Origin: Thozetella sp. PMI_491
Lineage: Eukaryota > Ascomycota > Sordariomycetes > Chaetosphaeriales > Chaetosphaeriaceae
Length of the DNA: 64,000 nt
Assembly: GCA_021432635.1 (NCBI GenBank)
Contig: MU270030.1
Span: forward strand, 880,464 to 944,463
Direction: 5' to 3'
Shown: piece after piece, positions 54,410-64,000 of the stretch
How the letters are laid out: each line of letters opens with the position of its first letter
Position numbering within the stretch: position 1 is the stretch's first letter
Program-made: the position numbers and the translations under genes
Notes under the pieces: model-generated
What the model saw: the letters and a program-made list of their open reading frames with translations, nothing else
What the model was told of the DNA's origin: nothing
Databases searched by the model: none

Positions 54410-57400
54410 TCAATCTTCGCTGCCTTCGTGCGCCGGTAACCTTTCTTCTTCCGTGTCAAAGTTGATGCCAGCCGCGTCCATAGCCTCAATTGCACGCAAT
54501 ATCTCTTCCTCGTTGACAGGAGCCATATTTTCTATGAATGGACTTAATACTACATCAGCCAATAGACCGTCGTCCTCCGGGCCGGCTACACGCTGGAAGC
54601 CACCTTGGGGTAAAATTTGTCCGGCACCTGCCCCTTGGACGACTTGTGTGATGCTTTGCCGGAACGCTTCATATTCATGACGCGAAACAGTTGACGATGG
54701 CGTGTATAGGTTGCGGCTAATGGCGCTGTCGGTGCTAGTTGTCGTAGAAGATGCTGATCGATTCATGACGATGTCAAACACCTCCTGTGTGACACCCCGC
54801 CAGATCTGGTTGAGTAGTGTGGCAAAATTCCTCTCCTCGTTGAGCATACTCATCTCCTCGGGAGCTAACCTTGTTATGGCTGTTTGGATTGCTGCCGGAC
54901 CGAGACGAATCATCAACTGCTCTGCACCTGCCAGTGCCTGGCGAAGCGATTCGTCGAGATATGGCGAGTCAGGGCGCGGCTGATAGTCCGGAAAGAGTAG
55001 GTCAAAGATTGCATACCACTGCTCTTCAACAGTTTGGCTAGCATCTGCCCGCCTTGAAAGCAGGCCGGACTGCTCTTCGCTCATGCCTTCCACGACAAAT
55101 TCTTTGATGGGACATCGTTCCACTTCTCGCAGATGTTCATCCCGTACAACCACCGTGGCGAAGATTTCTCCACATCGGCCACAATAGGAGGTTGGCATTC
55201 GATGATACCTCTTCAAGTGCTGCTTGATATCTCGGATTCTCGAGAGAACGTGTGTTCCGCAGGCCCCATATGACCGCGGGCTCTTCTTAAGAAACGGGCA
55301 GGCAAACGTGACCACGCCTTGTGTTCTTCGCATCCGCTTCCGAGCCAAGGCCGGACTCCCAGAAGATTCGTCAACGCGACCCCCGTCGTCCTCTCTAGCC
55401 TCGCTCGGTCGCTTTTTTAATGAGCTTGCACTTCCTTCCTGCAATACGAATGTCTGAGGGACCGCGCGCTCGCTTGTCGAAGGTGCCGCCGGTGTGACGC
55501 ACACGATCGGAGCGCATTGTTGCGATATGACAAATCTCTGCCCTAGGACTCGTATCAAGACGAGCTTGATCAGGAGATATGAAGTTCGCTTTGACAACGG
55601 TAGAATTTTGTACTCCTGGTAGTCGTCTGACAGCCAAGAAGGCTGCACTTCTGTGATATCGGAGTCATCGGAGCTGACCGACATGTTATCAGAGTATGCG
55701 AATGGTTGACTTGATGTGTCATAAGCAAGTTGTGGCGATTTCAATTGTTGCTGGTCGTTGATAGAATTCTTGGCGAGGCCAGGCCCTTGGTTAGCATGCG
55801 GAGCCCTGTGGAAAGGCCATAAAAACTTTTTGAGAGACTTGAGGGCGCGACTTCGTCGACCCTCCGAGATCGCAATAGAGTTTTCATGAATCCTGTCGTC
55901 GACTCCAGTACCATGAGGCCTCGACTGGCTGTGCAAGTAGATCTTTTTCGACCCCGTGAGTTGGAACTGCGGAGTTTGGACAGGAGCCTGGGCTGTGGGT
56001 AGGGAAGGCCATCTTCGTCGTGGAGCAGGCCCAGTGCTACTGCGAACAGAATTTTCTGAGGGCCAGCTGCGAAGTTCGTCGCGTGAGGCAATACCATTAC
56101 TATGATAGCCAGAATCACTGGAGCCTTGGCCTGGCTCTACCGCATCATTGGTCGCCCCGTTGATGAAAGGAGGGTCAAATATCGAGTCATGGTCTAGCAT
56201 TAACTTGCCTTGTATTTGTGGGAGAACAGTGATAGAGGGACAGAATTCGGGAGGAAATACGCAAAGTTCTTCGTCTGAACTTTTCTGTATTGTGTGTCAG
56301 ATTGCCCACAAGCGATATAGTATTGTGGTTCCATACCATCAAGGCCCCTTGGTCCTCGATACCGCTAGGCCGTCTAGGGATGCCTTGGACGCAATATTCC
56401 TCCGATTCACGGCATGAGTGATAGATCTGCTTCAGTTCCGTGTATACAAGGTCGGAATCCCAACGAGCCGAAGACCTGGGCACAAGGAGATGGTCTTCGA
56501 TAATATCCAAAAAGCTATGGACAAATTCGGGACAGTTTTCATTGACGTGAAGCCTGCGGATCCACTGCACGATACATAAGTATTGAGTGTCAATAAAGTC
56601 AATAAAGGGCGCCCTACCTCCTTCACCGAGTTCTTCAGCTCGGCGTGTCGATCTCCATTGTCGCCTCTGACAACGTTGAAAAATTTATCTTCACGAAAAG
56701 ATGTCGTTTGGTAATCGTCCATTATTCGTTCTCTAGGAAATGTATTATTCACTGCCTCGAAGCCTAGTATGTACCACGTCAGGAACTCAAGGAATAGGCA
56801 GCCCAAGGTCCATATGTCGTATCGTTGAGTAATGACTTCATGTAGGTCGCATTCTGGAGGACGATATGTAGGCGAGAAGCCCTCGTACTGTATGTCGGCA
56901 GATTTAGATCGGTACGAGTGATATCTTGAGAGACCAAAATCCGAAATGACAAGCCGGCTATCGCTAGCGTCGTTGAACCAGAGGATATTCTCCGGTTTCA
57001 GATCTCCGTGTCTGCCCCAGCTCTTTTCGTGCTTGAAATCTCGGCGAGAAGACTTCTCCCACGTATCGTCGGCTGTGTGATGAATCCTGCGCAAGCCTTG
57101 GGTAAGGCCCAGACACTGCTGCACGATCCAGTGAGCAGTCCGAACATTCATGGATGGGTTCGATTGCTGTTCCCAAAACTCTCGCAAATTTCCATCAGCC
57201 CAGTCGAAAAGAAGATGATAAGTTCCATTGTGTTGGTATGCCAGGAGCAATCGAGTGAGGTGAGAATGGCCTTTATCCACTCCGCTAAAACGCTGCAGAA
57301 CCTTGACCTCCTCACAGAATTGCCTATAGTCGCTTGTATGAAGCGACTTGAGAGCAAAGTAAGGGTTAGATTCCTGCAGGTTCATCGTTAACAAAGGGGC

Positions 57401-58648
57401 ATATGTTGGGTAGAAGAGAGCACTTACTCTGGGAGAGGAGAGGTTGTGGTGTGCAGGATGGATTTTAACTTTCCGAACTCGCGAATAGCCGCCATCGGCC
57501 ACGTTCTTGTACTCAATGAACGGAAGGGTGTACCCCAACGGTAATTTGTAGAAGAAAACTTTGTCCTGGCCAATTTGGAAGAACGGAGCTAGCATGCAAG
57601 CTTGATATGTCGAAAACACAACTTCATCGTTACGAGACCAATCTTGAAACGAAATCTTGGCCTCGTGAATCGCGTCGTCTTTGCTCCTGGTGAACTCGAA
57701 TCGACTCGTGATTCGACTCCACTGCGCCTCAAGGGGGAGGTGGAAGTCAAGAATATCCCGGTCGATGAAGTCAGTAATGGACTGAATCCTGTTCATCAAG
57801 ACAACGATGGCAAAGATTTTCCGCCTCCCGGTACCAGAAAGTTCTGGTCCACAAACCTGTGCTGTATAACTTTTCAATACCTCCGCTGTTGCGCTCGGAA
57901 ACGTGAGCTCGAGCAACCTGCCAACAGTGCTCTGGTTTATCAAAATAGCCAAACTATGCAAGGGCAGAAATTCGCCTCCACTGGAGGCAGACTCTAAAAA
58001 TGCCCGCCGGATAGCCATCTCAGTCTCGGCTAAGAGGTCGTTGTTAAAATCCTTCGTGGCTGCGAAGTCCAGAAATTGGTTGAGACCTGCGAGCATTTCC
58101 ATAGACGTAGAATGAGCGACCAACTGGCTCTCCTGGGTTGAAGGGGTAGGGCCAACAGCAGGGTTGTCAATGCCACTTGGTGCGAATTGGTGCATTGTCC
58201 ACGCACTTAAACCACCATCGCTTATTATTTGAATAGGCTCAGAACCCATTGTAAGAAGTGCGTCCTCATCATCACTCTCGAAAGAAGACGAGTCGTCGCT
58301 GTCGTTGTCGAAGCGGAAGCCATCGTGTTTGACTCGACGTGTTTCATAGTCATCGTTGAGCACGATGACGGGACTGCTTGATGGAGGGGCGCGAGAGGCG
58401 CGTTCTAGAACCGGGCTGCTTAAATCAGGTAATTGCAATGCCAGTTTTGGGAGGATAAAGTCTACACCGTGGATAAAATTAGGAATAGCACGGGTCGGAA
58501 AGATAACAGACGAGAGGTAAAAAATAAAATAAAAAATATACTCACTATCAGCGGCCGAAGATTCCGGAACAGGTGGTAAACCTGCTGTATTGGATCCCGA
58601 GGCGGGCTCCTTCGAATGGCACGGCAACTCAAATGAATTTTCTTGCAT
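54410..58648 (-). CDS. Protein kinase domain fused to a fungal C2H2 zinc-finger region
   Basis: Five exons: 58546-58648, 57428-58461, 56618-57373, 56337-56564, 54410-56284; 1331 aa. The introns (84, 54, 53 and 52 nt) are all GT-AG, and the phases are consistent. The last one (56285-56336, branch CTGAC) joins the kinase frame to the zinc-finger frame, which otherwise look like two genes overlapping by 14 bases. Residues about 20-350 form an unassigned helical N-terminus with an acidic patch. The kinase domain runs from about 360 to 640: GGYSRVRKVKI loop, Lys in YFALKSL, catalytic HGDLKPENILW near 501, DFGLSRY near 524, RPPECDL and YDIWTLGCLFLEF. The distal part has a Ser-rich stretch, then two paired C2H2-like fingers near 1035-1100 (FACPFLKKSPRSYGAC... 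HLKRYH; YCGRCGEIF ... HLREVERC). The kinase active site is complete. Substrates unknown; the first exon start is the least certain part. Confidence 0.8.
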
Positions 58649-59233
58649 GGCTGAACAAGGGCCAGACACTCGCTGCCAAATTATTGTACCGAAAACTGCT
58701 GCAGGTATTGCTACAGGTTCGTGAGCCTGACTCAGTTGTATTGTTGATCCGGTTTCTCCTCGAGAACGATGGTACCTGAGCTAGAAGGAAAAGTTTGTCG
58801 GAATACCATTTCAAGTTTGCGGGAGGAGAGCAGTCTAAAAGCTCAGCAGCTGTGGCGTAGCACGTGCGGTGCATCTGCCTCTTTGGTGGTTCACGTGGTG
58901 ATACCAGCTGAAGAGCACTCAGTGCTCTTCCCCTTGTGTGCTGTGAAAGCCTCGCGGCCAATCAACTTTCACCCGCACAGGGTGGGTTGGCAACTTCGGG
59001 TATTAGGCACACGGCGAGCCAAAATCGCCCGACCCCAAATCGCTAGGCCCGTTGTGCTAAGTATGGATTTGTGTCGGATGTGAATTATCATGACAACACG
59101 TGGTGGTGCTCAGAAGTCGAAAGACAGGAATCGAGTGTATAAATACTTGGCTCGTGTATCAGATAAATGTAACTATCGATCTCACAAATTCGAATTAAAT
59201 GTTTACACAAAAACACTGTTTATCGCTTTGAAT
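58649..59233. other. Intergenic between divergent genes
   Basis: Promoters of the kinase-zinc-finger gene and the small gene at 59234. A palindrome-like AGCTGAAGAGCACT / CAGTGCTCTTCC pair lies near 58909-58933. Confidence 0.45.
59138..59145 (+). promoter_or_regulatory. TATA box for the small two-exon gene
   Basis: TATAAATA lies 96 bases before the ATG at 59234. A 10-codon upstream open frame begins at ATG 59197 and ends at a TGA just before the main ATG. Confidence 0.4.
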
Positions 59234-59522
59234 ATGCAGAAAAGAACCAGCAAAGACAATAAGTAGGTGCGCGTAGGCCGCTCAGGTTGGTACTTAACAA
59301 ACTAACTTGTGCAGACCAAAACATACCAAGTGCTCAGACGCGTTGCGTGTTTACCTTGAGGCCGAACCGACAATGACGGAGAAAATCGCGAACAGAGATG
59401 CTGCTCGTGCCAGCGATATTGATCGGGTGGGAGAGGAACTGCAGAAATTGACGAAAGTTTTAAATGGCGGGTCTATCGCCACGGCTAACCGTCGGTTTCC
59501 GGTTAAAAATCACAGGATATAG
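59234..59522 (+). CDS. Small hypothetical protein, two exons, 78 aa
   Basis: Exon 1 is 59234-59262 and exon 2 is 59315-59522. The 52-nt intron has a GTAGGT donor, an ideal ACTAAC branch 11-12 nt before the acceptor and a TGCAG acceptor; without it the frame hits a TAG at once. The product begins MQKRTSKDNKPKHTK and is highly charged and helical, with a likely short amphipathic helix (DIDRVGEELQKLTKVL). There is no signal peptide or known domain. The TATA box, spliced frame and short upstream frame together argue for a real gene, though a chance match is possible. Confidence 0.4.
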
Positions 59523-61488
59523 AAAGTGAAGAGTCTACGGGGGCACGAGGCTTGGCCTGCTGTTCAATTGCAGCCATAGAAAAACTGTTCGGTCAGTCAG
59601 CTTCCTCCATACCACAAAGTTTAGCCACTCTGGGCCTCAGGAGGGCGGAGATAATTCCAGTAATCTCGCTACTAGAGTCACCAGTTATTTAGACGGCGAA
59701 GACAAGGTATAATCGTGAGAGATAGAAATAAATACCATACAATCTCTCAACTAGTCGAATGGATCAGGGGGAGGGCGGGGGGGCCAACCAAGCCAACCAA
59801 TTTGGCCTACAAAGACAAGCCTGTCTTTTAAGCGTTTTGTCACGTTGTTAGAGATTGAACCTACTAAGGGGGTAAATACCTTTTTAATTCTGTTTAAAAA
59901 ATGGCTAGAGATGGAGGTGGCATCGGTTTAGTACCGAGTAGCAATTTTTTTTGTTCTGTGCCCGCATCTCGGATCTTTGATCACAGCAAAGCGGACATAT
60001 CCCTGTGCCATGCACTTCTCTAACGTCACGATATGTCAAGCTCACGGTGGTCAGAGGCTTTGGACCAGGGCGCAATCGGACCAGTTGAACTGTAACTACC
60101 TAGTGGGCTATGGTGTTCTGGCCAAATACAGCAGGCAGTAGCGACACCACAGTAGTAGACTCGTTGAAACCAACACTATCCACGGTCGGCTCACTGAGTA
60201 ATGGAAGCTCAATACGAGATGGAAATCATTCGGCGAAGTATTCAGCCCCCATGGGGCTGGTGATTAGGAGCACCTGAACAAAACATGACTGTCTGCTCTA
60301 CGATTCATTTGAGAAATTGCATGACGCAATGCATCCCGGGCAGGTGTATTTTACTGCGTAAAAATTTGGGGCCGTCGATCATGCAGATGATTAGGCCGCC
60401 GTAGACATGTTTGAGCATCTCATCCAAAAGATAGCACAGCGTGAAACAGGTCCAACGGGGCGATCGTCTCCGGGTTCTGTTCCGCCAGGAGGGTTGTGGT
60501 ATACAGTGGATTCGAGAAGTATATATGCCCCGTCAAAATGTACTTGACGGGGGGTGGTTTGGGGTTCCAAAAATGGTGCGCCTCGGCTTCCATTTTCGGA
60601 AGGCCCATCATCGACACGGGTACTAAGAGACTATCGTCAGTAGACAATAGAAATAAGCCTGTTTACAAATAAATATGGGTGCGTAATTTTTATTTTAGTA
60701 TAAGCCCTAGTTCTATGCTCGTGTTCAATTCTTCATTTTAGCACTCGCCATTTCTGGTATCTTCACATCAGCTTCTCTACTATTATATTCCCGAGTAACT
60801 TATCATTATTAGGATGATCTTTAAGTGGTTTCATATAACTGACCCGTATGCTCGACCAGCTCCTTGTTTTATGTTCATCCACGCGCTGCGACGATGAAAT
60901 CCACATGTTTACATTCAGTTGTCGAACACACACATTCCATTCAATAAAACCTCCTACTCTTCTAAGGCTGTGTTGAACAGTATCCAAGACAAGGCAAGTA
61001 TTGTCGGGGTTGCTTGCTACCCCAAGAATTATCTAACCCCTGCATACCAGCCTAGCCAGGTGCAGCAGGTATGGACTTGCCTCAGTCTGGACCCTAAAAC
61101 TCTGGGCGCTGCATCGCGCAGCTTCCTTGCATCGGGCCTAGCCACCCGATGAAGCCCCAATGTGACTCTATGATCAAATCCCTTAGCAGACGGTCTGTGT
61201 CAGCCTAGTTGCTGCATCTAGCTGTTCCTACGGAAGAGCGGGGTTGATCCCCAGATAGGAAGCCTGGGGACGGGTCACTCTGACGCTATAGGCTATAAGG
61301 ACTTTATGACCCTGGGCATATTTCTTCGCTGCAGCAAGATCCAAAAAGCAAGTTCGTGTTACACTGGATGCCCTGATGCTCGATTTAAATATACGCACCA
61401 CGGCCCCCAAATACTCGAGTCGAGAATTCAGTTTGGGCTACCCTCTTCAACGTATCTGGAGGAAGTGCCGCACGCTCTCCCATCAGCC
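59523..61488. other. 2-kb intergenic region, no gene recognised
   Basis: Short frames only, with AT-rich and GT-rich tracts. A TTTAAATATA string at 61382-61391 may be the TATA element of the downstream oxidase gene, about 100 bases before its ATG. Confidence 0.4.
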
Positions 61489-63277
61489 ATGCTTTACACT
61501 CACCAGTTAGGCGGAGCAGCTCTGTTCTTTGCCTGGCTGACCAGCGGGCAAGGAGATTTTGAACTCGGCACCCGCACGACCGGACACAAGAGTGTATGGA
61601 ACAGCCACTCCATCCGCCTTCTAATCGCCGAAGCATGCTAACGGAAGGCCCTAGTGTGACGCCATCATCAATGCCGGCATCGCTCACGTGCTCACTGTGC
61701 CCGGCGAGGGAGAGTACAATGCTAGCATCCAGTCGTACTGGGCGGGCAACAGCCGGCAGCTCCGACCATACTGCATTCTGCAACCCCGGAGCACTGGCGA
61801 CGTCGCAACAGCCCTGCAGGTGCTCTCCCAGACTACCTCAGCGGGAAACTGGGACGTCGCCGTCCGCGGCGGCGGCCACTCGTCTTGGACTTCTAACAAT
61901 GCTGCTCGCGGTGTCACCATCGACCTGACGTTCCTGAACGCGACTTCGTGGGCCCCTTGCGATCAAAGCCCTTATGCGTCTTTCTGCAAGTCCGGGCCAG
62001 CAACCGATGTGCGTGGTAAAATCCTTTTTTTCGGGGCGTCCTCCGCCCAATGCTAACAATCCACATTTAGGGCATTGCTTCGATCGGAGGTGGGGCGAAC
62101 TGGGGCAGTGTGATGCTGGAGATCGAGAAGTACGGGCAGACGGCGACAGCCGGCCGCGAGGGCGATGTTGGCGTGGGCGGTCTCACGCTTGGTGGCGGTC
62201 TCTCGTTCCATTCTGGCTCGCGCGGTACTGCGGCCGATGACATGGTGAATTTCGAAGTCGTGCTTGGGAACGGGACCGTGGTGAACGCCAACGCTAACGA
62301 GAATGCGGATCTCTTCCGAGCCCTGAAGGGTGGAGGCAATAACTTCGGCGTCGTCACGAGGTTCGACATGCGGACGTTCGCCGCCGCGCCGGGCGGCATC
62401 TATGGGGGCTTGATCTTCACGGACTACTCGCAATGGAATCTGATCCTCAACCAGCTCGTGCGCCTGGTGGACATCAACAAGGAGAATCCGGCGGACACCG
62501 AGGTGGTCACCTTCATATATAACAGCCCGGGCCCACCTTCGGCGGCCATTGTGGTCGTCAACGTGGACGGCCAGGAAAATACGACGTCGTTTGCGCCGCT
62601 ACAGAACATGCCGACGCTGTTGAAAGACGTGACGCATCGGACCTATGGTGAGTTGATCACCAAGTACACGGAACAAGGCGGGTCTCGGTACGCGATTACC
62701 CTCTATTTCTTGCAGTCATTCCGGTGGTCCTCAATCTCCCACAGAATGGTTCCGTTGGCTCTGGAGGCTAACGATCTGAAGCGCCGTCTGGTACTCGATA
62801 TGCATACAAAACAACTTCGATATTCTAGACAAGGCGACGCAGCTCTTCGAGCAGATGGTCAACGTAGCAGAGCAAGACCATCCCAACGGGGGCTGGTCCG
62901 TCAATGCCGTAATGCAGCCGCTCTCGGCACACCTGGCGCAGACACCGTTTGCTAACAACGTGCTGGGGTGGGGTGAGACGCTGACGCAAAATTCGCTCGT
63001 GTGGCTCATCATGTCCAGCGGGCAAGATCTCGAGATGGAGACGTACCTCAACGCCAAGGTCGCCACGCTCGCTACCGAGGTCGAGGCGTACGCTGCGGAG
63101 AATGGGTATGCGACGAAGTGGCGGTACATGAACTACGTGAATCCCGAGCAGGATCCTCTCGGATCTTACGGCAGCGCCAACGTCCAGTTCTTGAAGCAAG
63201 TTGCAGCGAGGTATGACCCTCAGGGGTTCTTCCAGAGCCGCGTCTCGGGTGGCTTCAAGATATCCAGGGTGCAGTAA
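61489..63277 (+). CDS. Secreted FAD-linked oxidase, berberine-bridge/glucooligosaccharide-oxidase type
   Basis: Four exons: 61489-61593, 61655-62008, 62071-62687, 62782-63277; 523 aa. The introns of 61, 62 and 94 nt all have a CTAAC branch near the acceptor, and the phases agree. Signal peptide: MLYTHQLGGAALFFAWLTS. The FAD-binding PCMH domain includes RPYCILQPRSTGDVATAL, the flavin-linking His in VRGGGHSSW (His110), and GVGGLTLGGGLSF followed by DMVNFEVVLGNG and LFRALKGGGNNFGVVTRF. The third junction restores AVWYSICIQNNFDILDKA. The C-terminal BBE module YMNYVNP...NVQFLKQVAARYDPQGFFQ completes the fold. The usual second linking Cys before VGVGG is absent (Gly-Asp there), so a mono-covalent flavin is predicted. 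Such enzymes oxidise sugars, alcohols or natural products with oxygen; the substrate is unknown. Confidence 0.9.
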
Positions 63278-63860
63278 CTGGCATATAGCAGCTAGGTGTC
63301 TGATAATGTGATGTCCTTTCCGACTGGTCCTTTCCTTGCGTAGAAGGTTTCAATTCACACCTGAATTCCCATTTCAACCACTTGGTGAATAGTTAAAAGT
63401 CGATCATGCGAAAAGAGCAACAATATGCGTATCCAGATGTTAGCGGTTTTCATTGAGTGCGTTGGCAATTACGAAACCTAACACTTTCTGGGCTCTATCC
63501 ACCCCTTGGTGTACAGAGGCACTAATACCTGGATGGCTTAACTACACTCCCAAAACTTCTCAGACTCTTGAGCGATCCATCGGCCCCGTCCCTCTCGTCA
63601 AGGTCAATAGTCAAGATACCTATGTTAGCTAACGTTCACAACCCCCCTGTCCTGGCAATTCTGATTTGCTGCATTGCCCACGGTAGTCACGTGCGTCAGC
63701 CCGCCCAGCTGAAAACGTGATGAGGGGCGAAGTCTGAGCCTGATGCCTTATGGAACGCAGTTCTATTTCTTGAGTTGCTTGCTCTTTTCACGCGAAACGT
63801 CGCTTCTTGTTCTTGTTCTAGTCTTTGTCCTAGCTCTCGGAGCGGGTATAATACTGCACT
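63278..63860. other. Intergenic, no gene recognised
   Basis: Separates the oxidase from the next gene on the same strand. Promoter of the STAND-type gene expected here; nothing specific identified. Confidence 0.45.
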
Positions 63861-64000
63861 ATGGACCCACTTACGGCGATAGGCCTCGTAAGCAACATCC
63901 TAAGCTTCATCAGCTTCGGTGCGGATCTCCTCAAAGGGGCTGCAGAAGTGTATAACTCCTCCTCGGGAACGTTGGAAAATAATCGGAGCCGCGAGGTTGT
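63861..64000 (+). CDS. 5-prime end of a gene with a fungal STAND/NLR-type N-terminal domain (partial)
   Basis: The ATG at 63861 opens a frame to the window end (46 full codons) reading MDPLTAIGLVSNILSFISFG, then ADLLKGAAEVYNSSSGTLE. The start and the GADLLKGAAEVYNSSSG pattern are the usual beginning of the N-terminal domain found before NACHT or NB-ARC in many fungal STAND proteins with ankyrin, TPR or WD repeats. The rest lies beyond the window, so the central and sensor domains are unknown. Confidence 0.7.
   Translation, partial: MDPLTAIGLVSNILSFISFGADLLKGAAEVYNSSSGTLENNRSREV

Overview
The window looks like a chromosome segment of a filamentous ascomycete (Pezizomycotina; Sordariomycete-like by gene content, which is inference). 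The genes that can be modelled have short introns of about 50-95 nt with GTRAGT-type donors and often a CTAAC-type branch site just upstream of the acceptor. The families are typically fungal: RTA1, HET, Clr5-ankyrin, fungal terpene cyclase, fungal STAND N-terminus. Genes lie on both strands, about one per 2-3 kb, separated by AT-rich or repetitive stretches. There is one assembly gap (494 N) inside a satellite-like repeat.

Layout. 0-10 kb: an RTA1-family membrane protein, an unrecognised protein, a small secreted protein and a large HET-ankyrin protein. 10-20 kb: 2.7 kb of gene-poor GC-rich sequence, an amino acid permease, a five-exon class I terpene cyclase, 2.5 kb without a clear gene, and a small secreted cysteine-containing protein. 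20-32 kb: a second HET protein, a four-pass or more membrane protein, a degraded HET relic with an internal stop, a Clr5-ankyrin protein and an intronless bacterial-type GH20 hexosaminidase. 32.6-38 kb: a repeat locus with tandem and inverted copies of one satellite family and hairpin-forming GGGTGGGT modules, surrounding one small, probably mitochondrial, gene and the assembly gap. 38-45.7 kb: two unrecognised genes, an AT-rich desert and an O-methyltransferase broken by one in-frame TAG.

45.85-53.69 kb is the most coherent block: five enzyme genes in 7.8 kb, four of them intronless. They are a divergent triosephosphate-isomerase-like protein, an RpiB-like sugar-phosphate isomerase, a DhaK-DhaL kinase, a class II ketose-bisphosphate aldolase and a long threonate-dehydrogenase-like (3-HIBADH family) enzyme. 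Kinase plus TIM-like plus RpiB-like is the set known for erythritol/erythrulose catabolism in Mycobacterium and Yarrowia. The aldolase and the dehydrogenase, transcribed divergently here, match domains that are fused in one plant protein. I infer a catabolic cluster for a C4 (tetritol, erythrulose or tetronate) or related short sugar; the exact substrate cannot be read from the sequence.

54.4-64 kb: a five-exon gene joining a protein kinase domain to a fungal C2H2 zinc-finger region (1331 aa), a small two-exon gene, a four-exon secreted berberine-bridge-type flavin oxidase, and the first 140 bases of a gene with a fungal STAND/NLR-type N-terminus running off the end. HET, ankyrin, kinase-zinc-finger and STAND genes are therefore scattered through the window, as is usual for fungal allorecognition-rich accessory regions.
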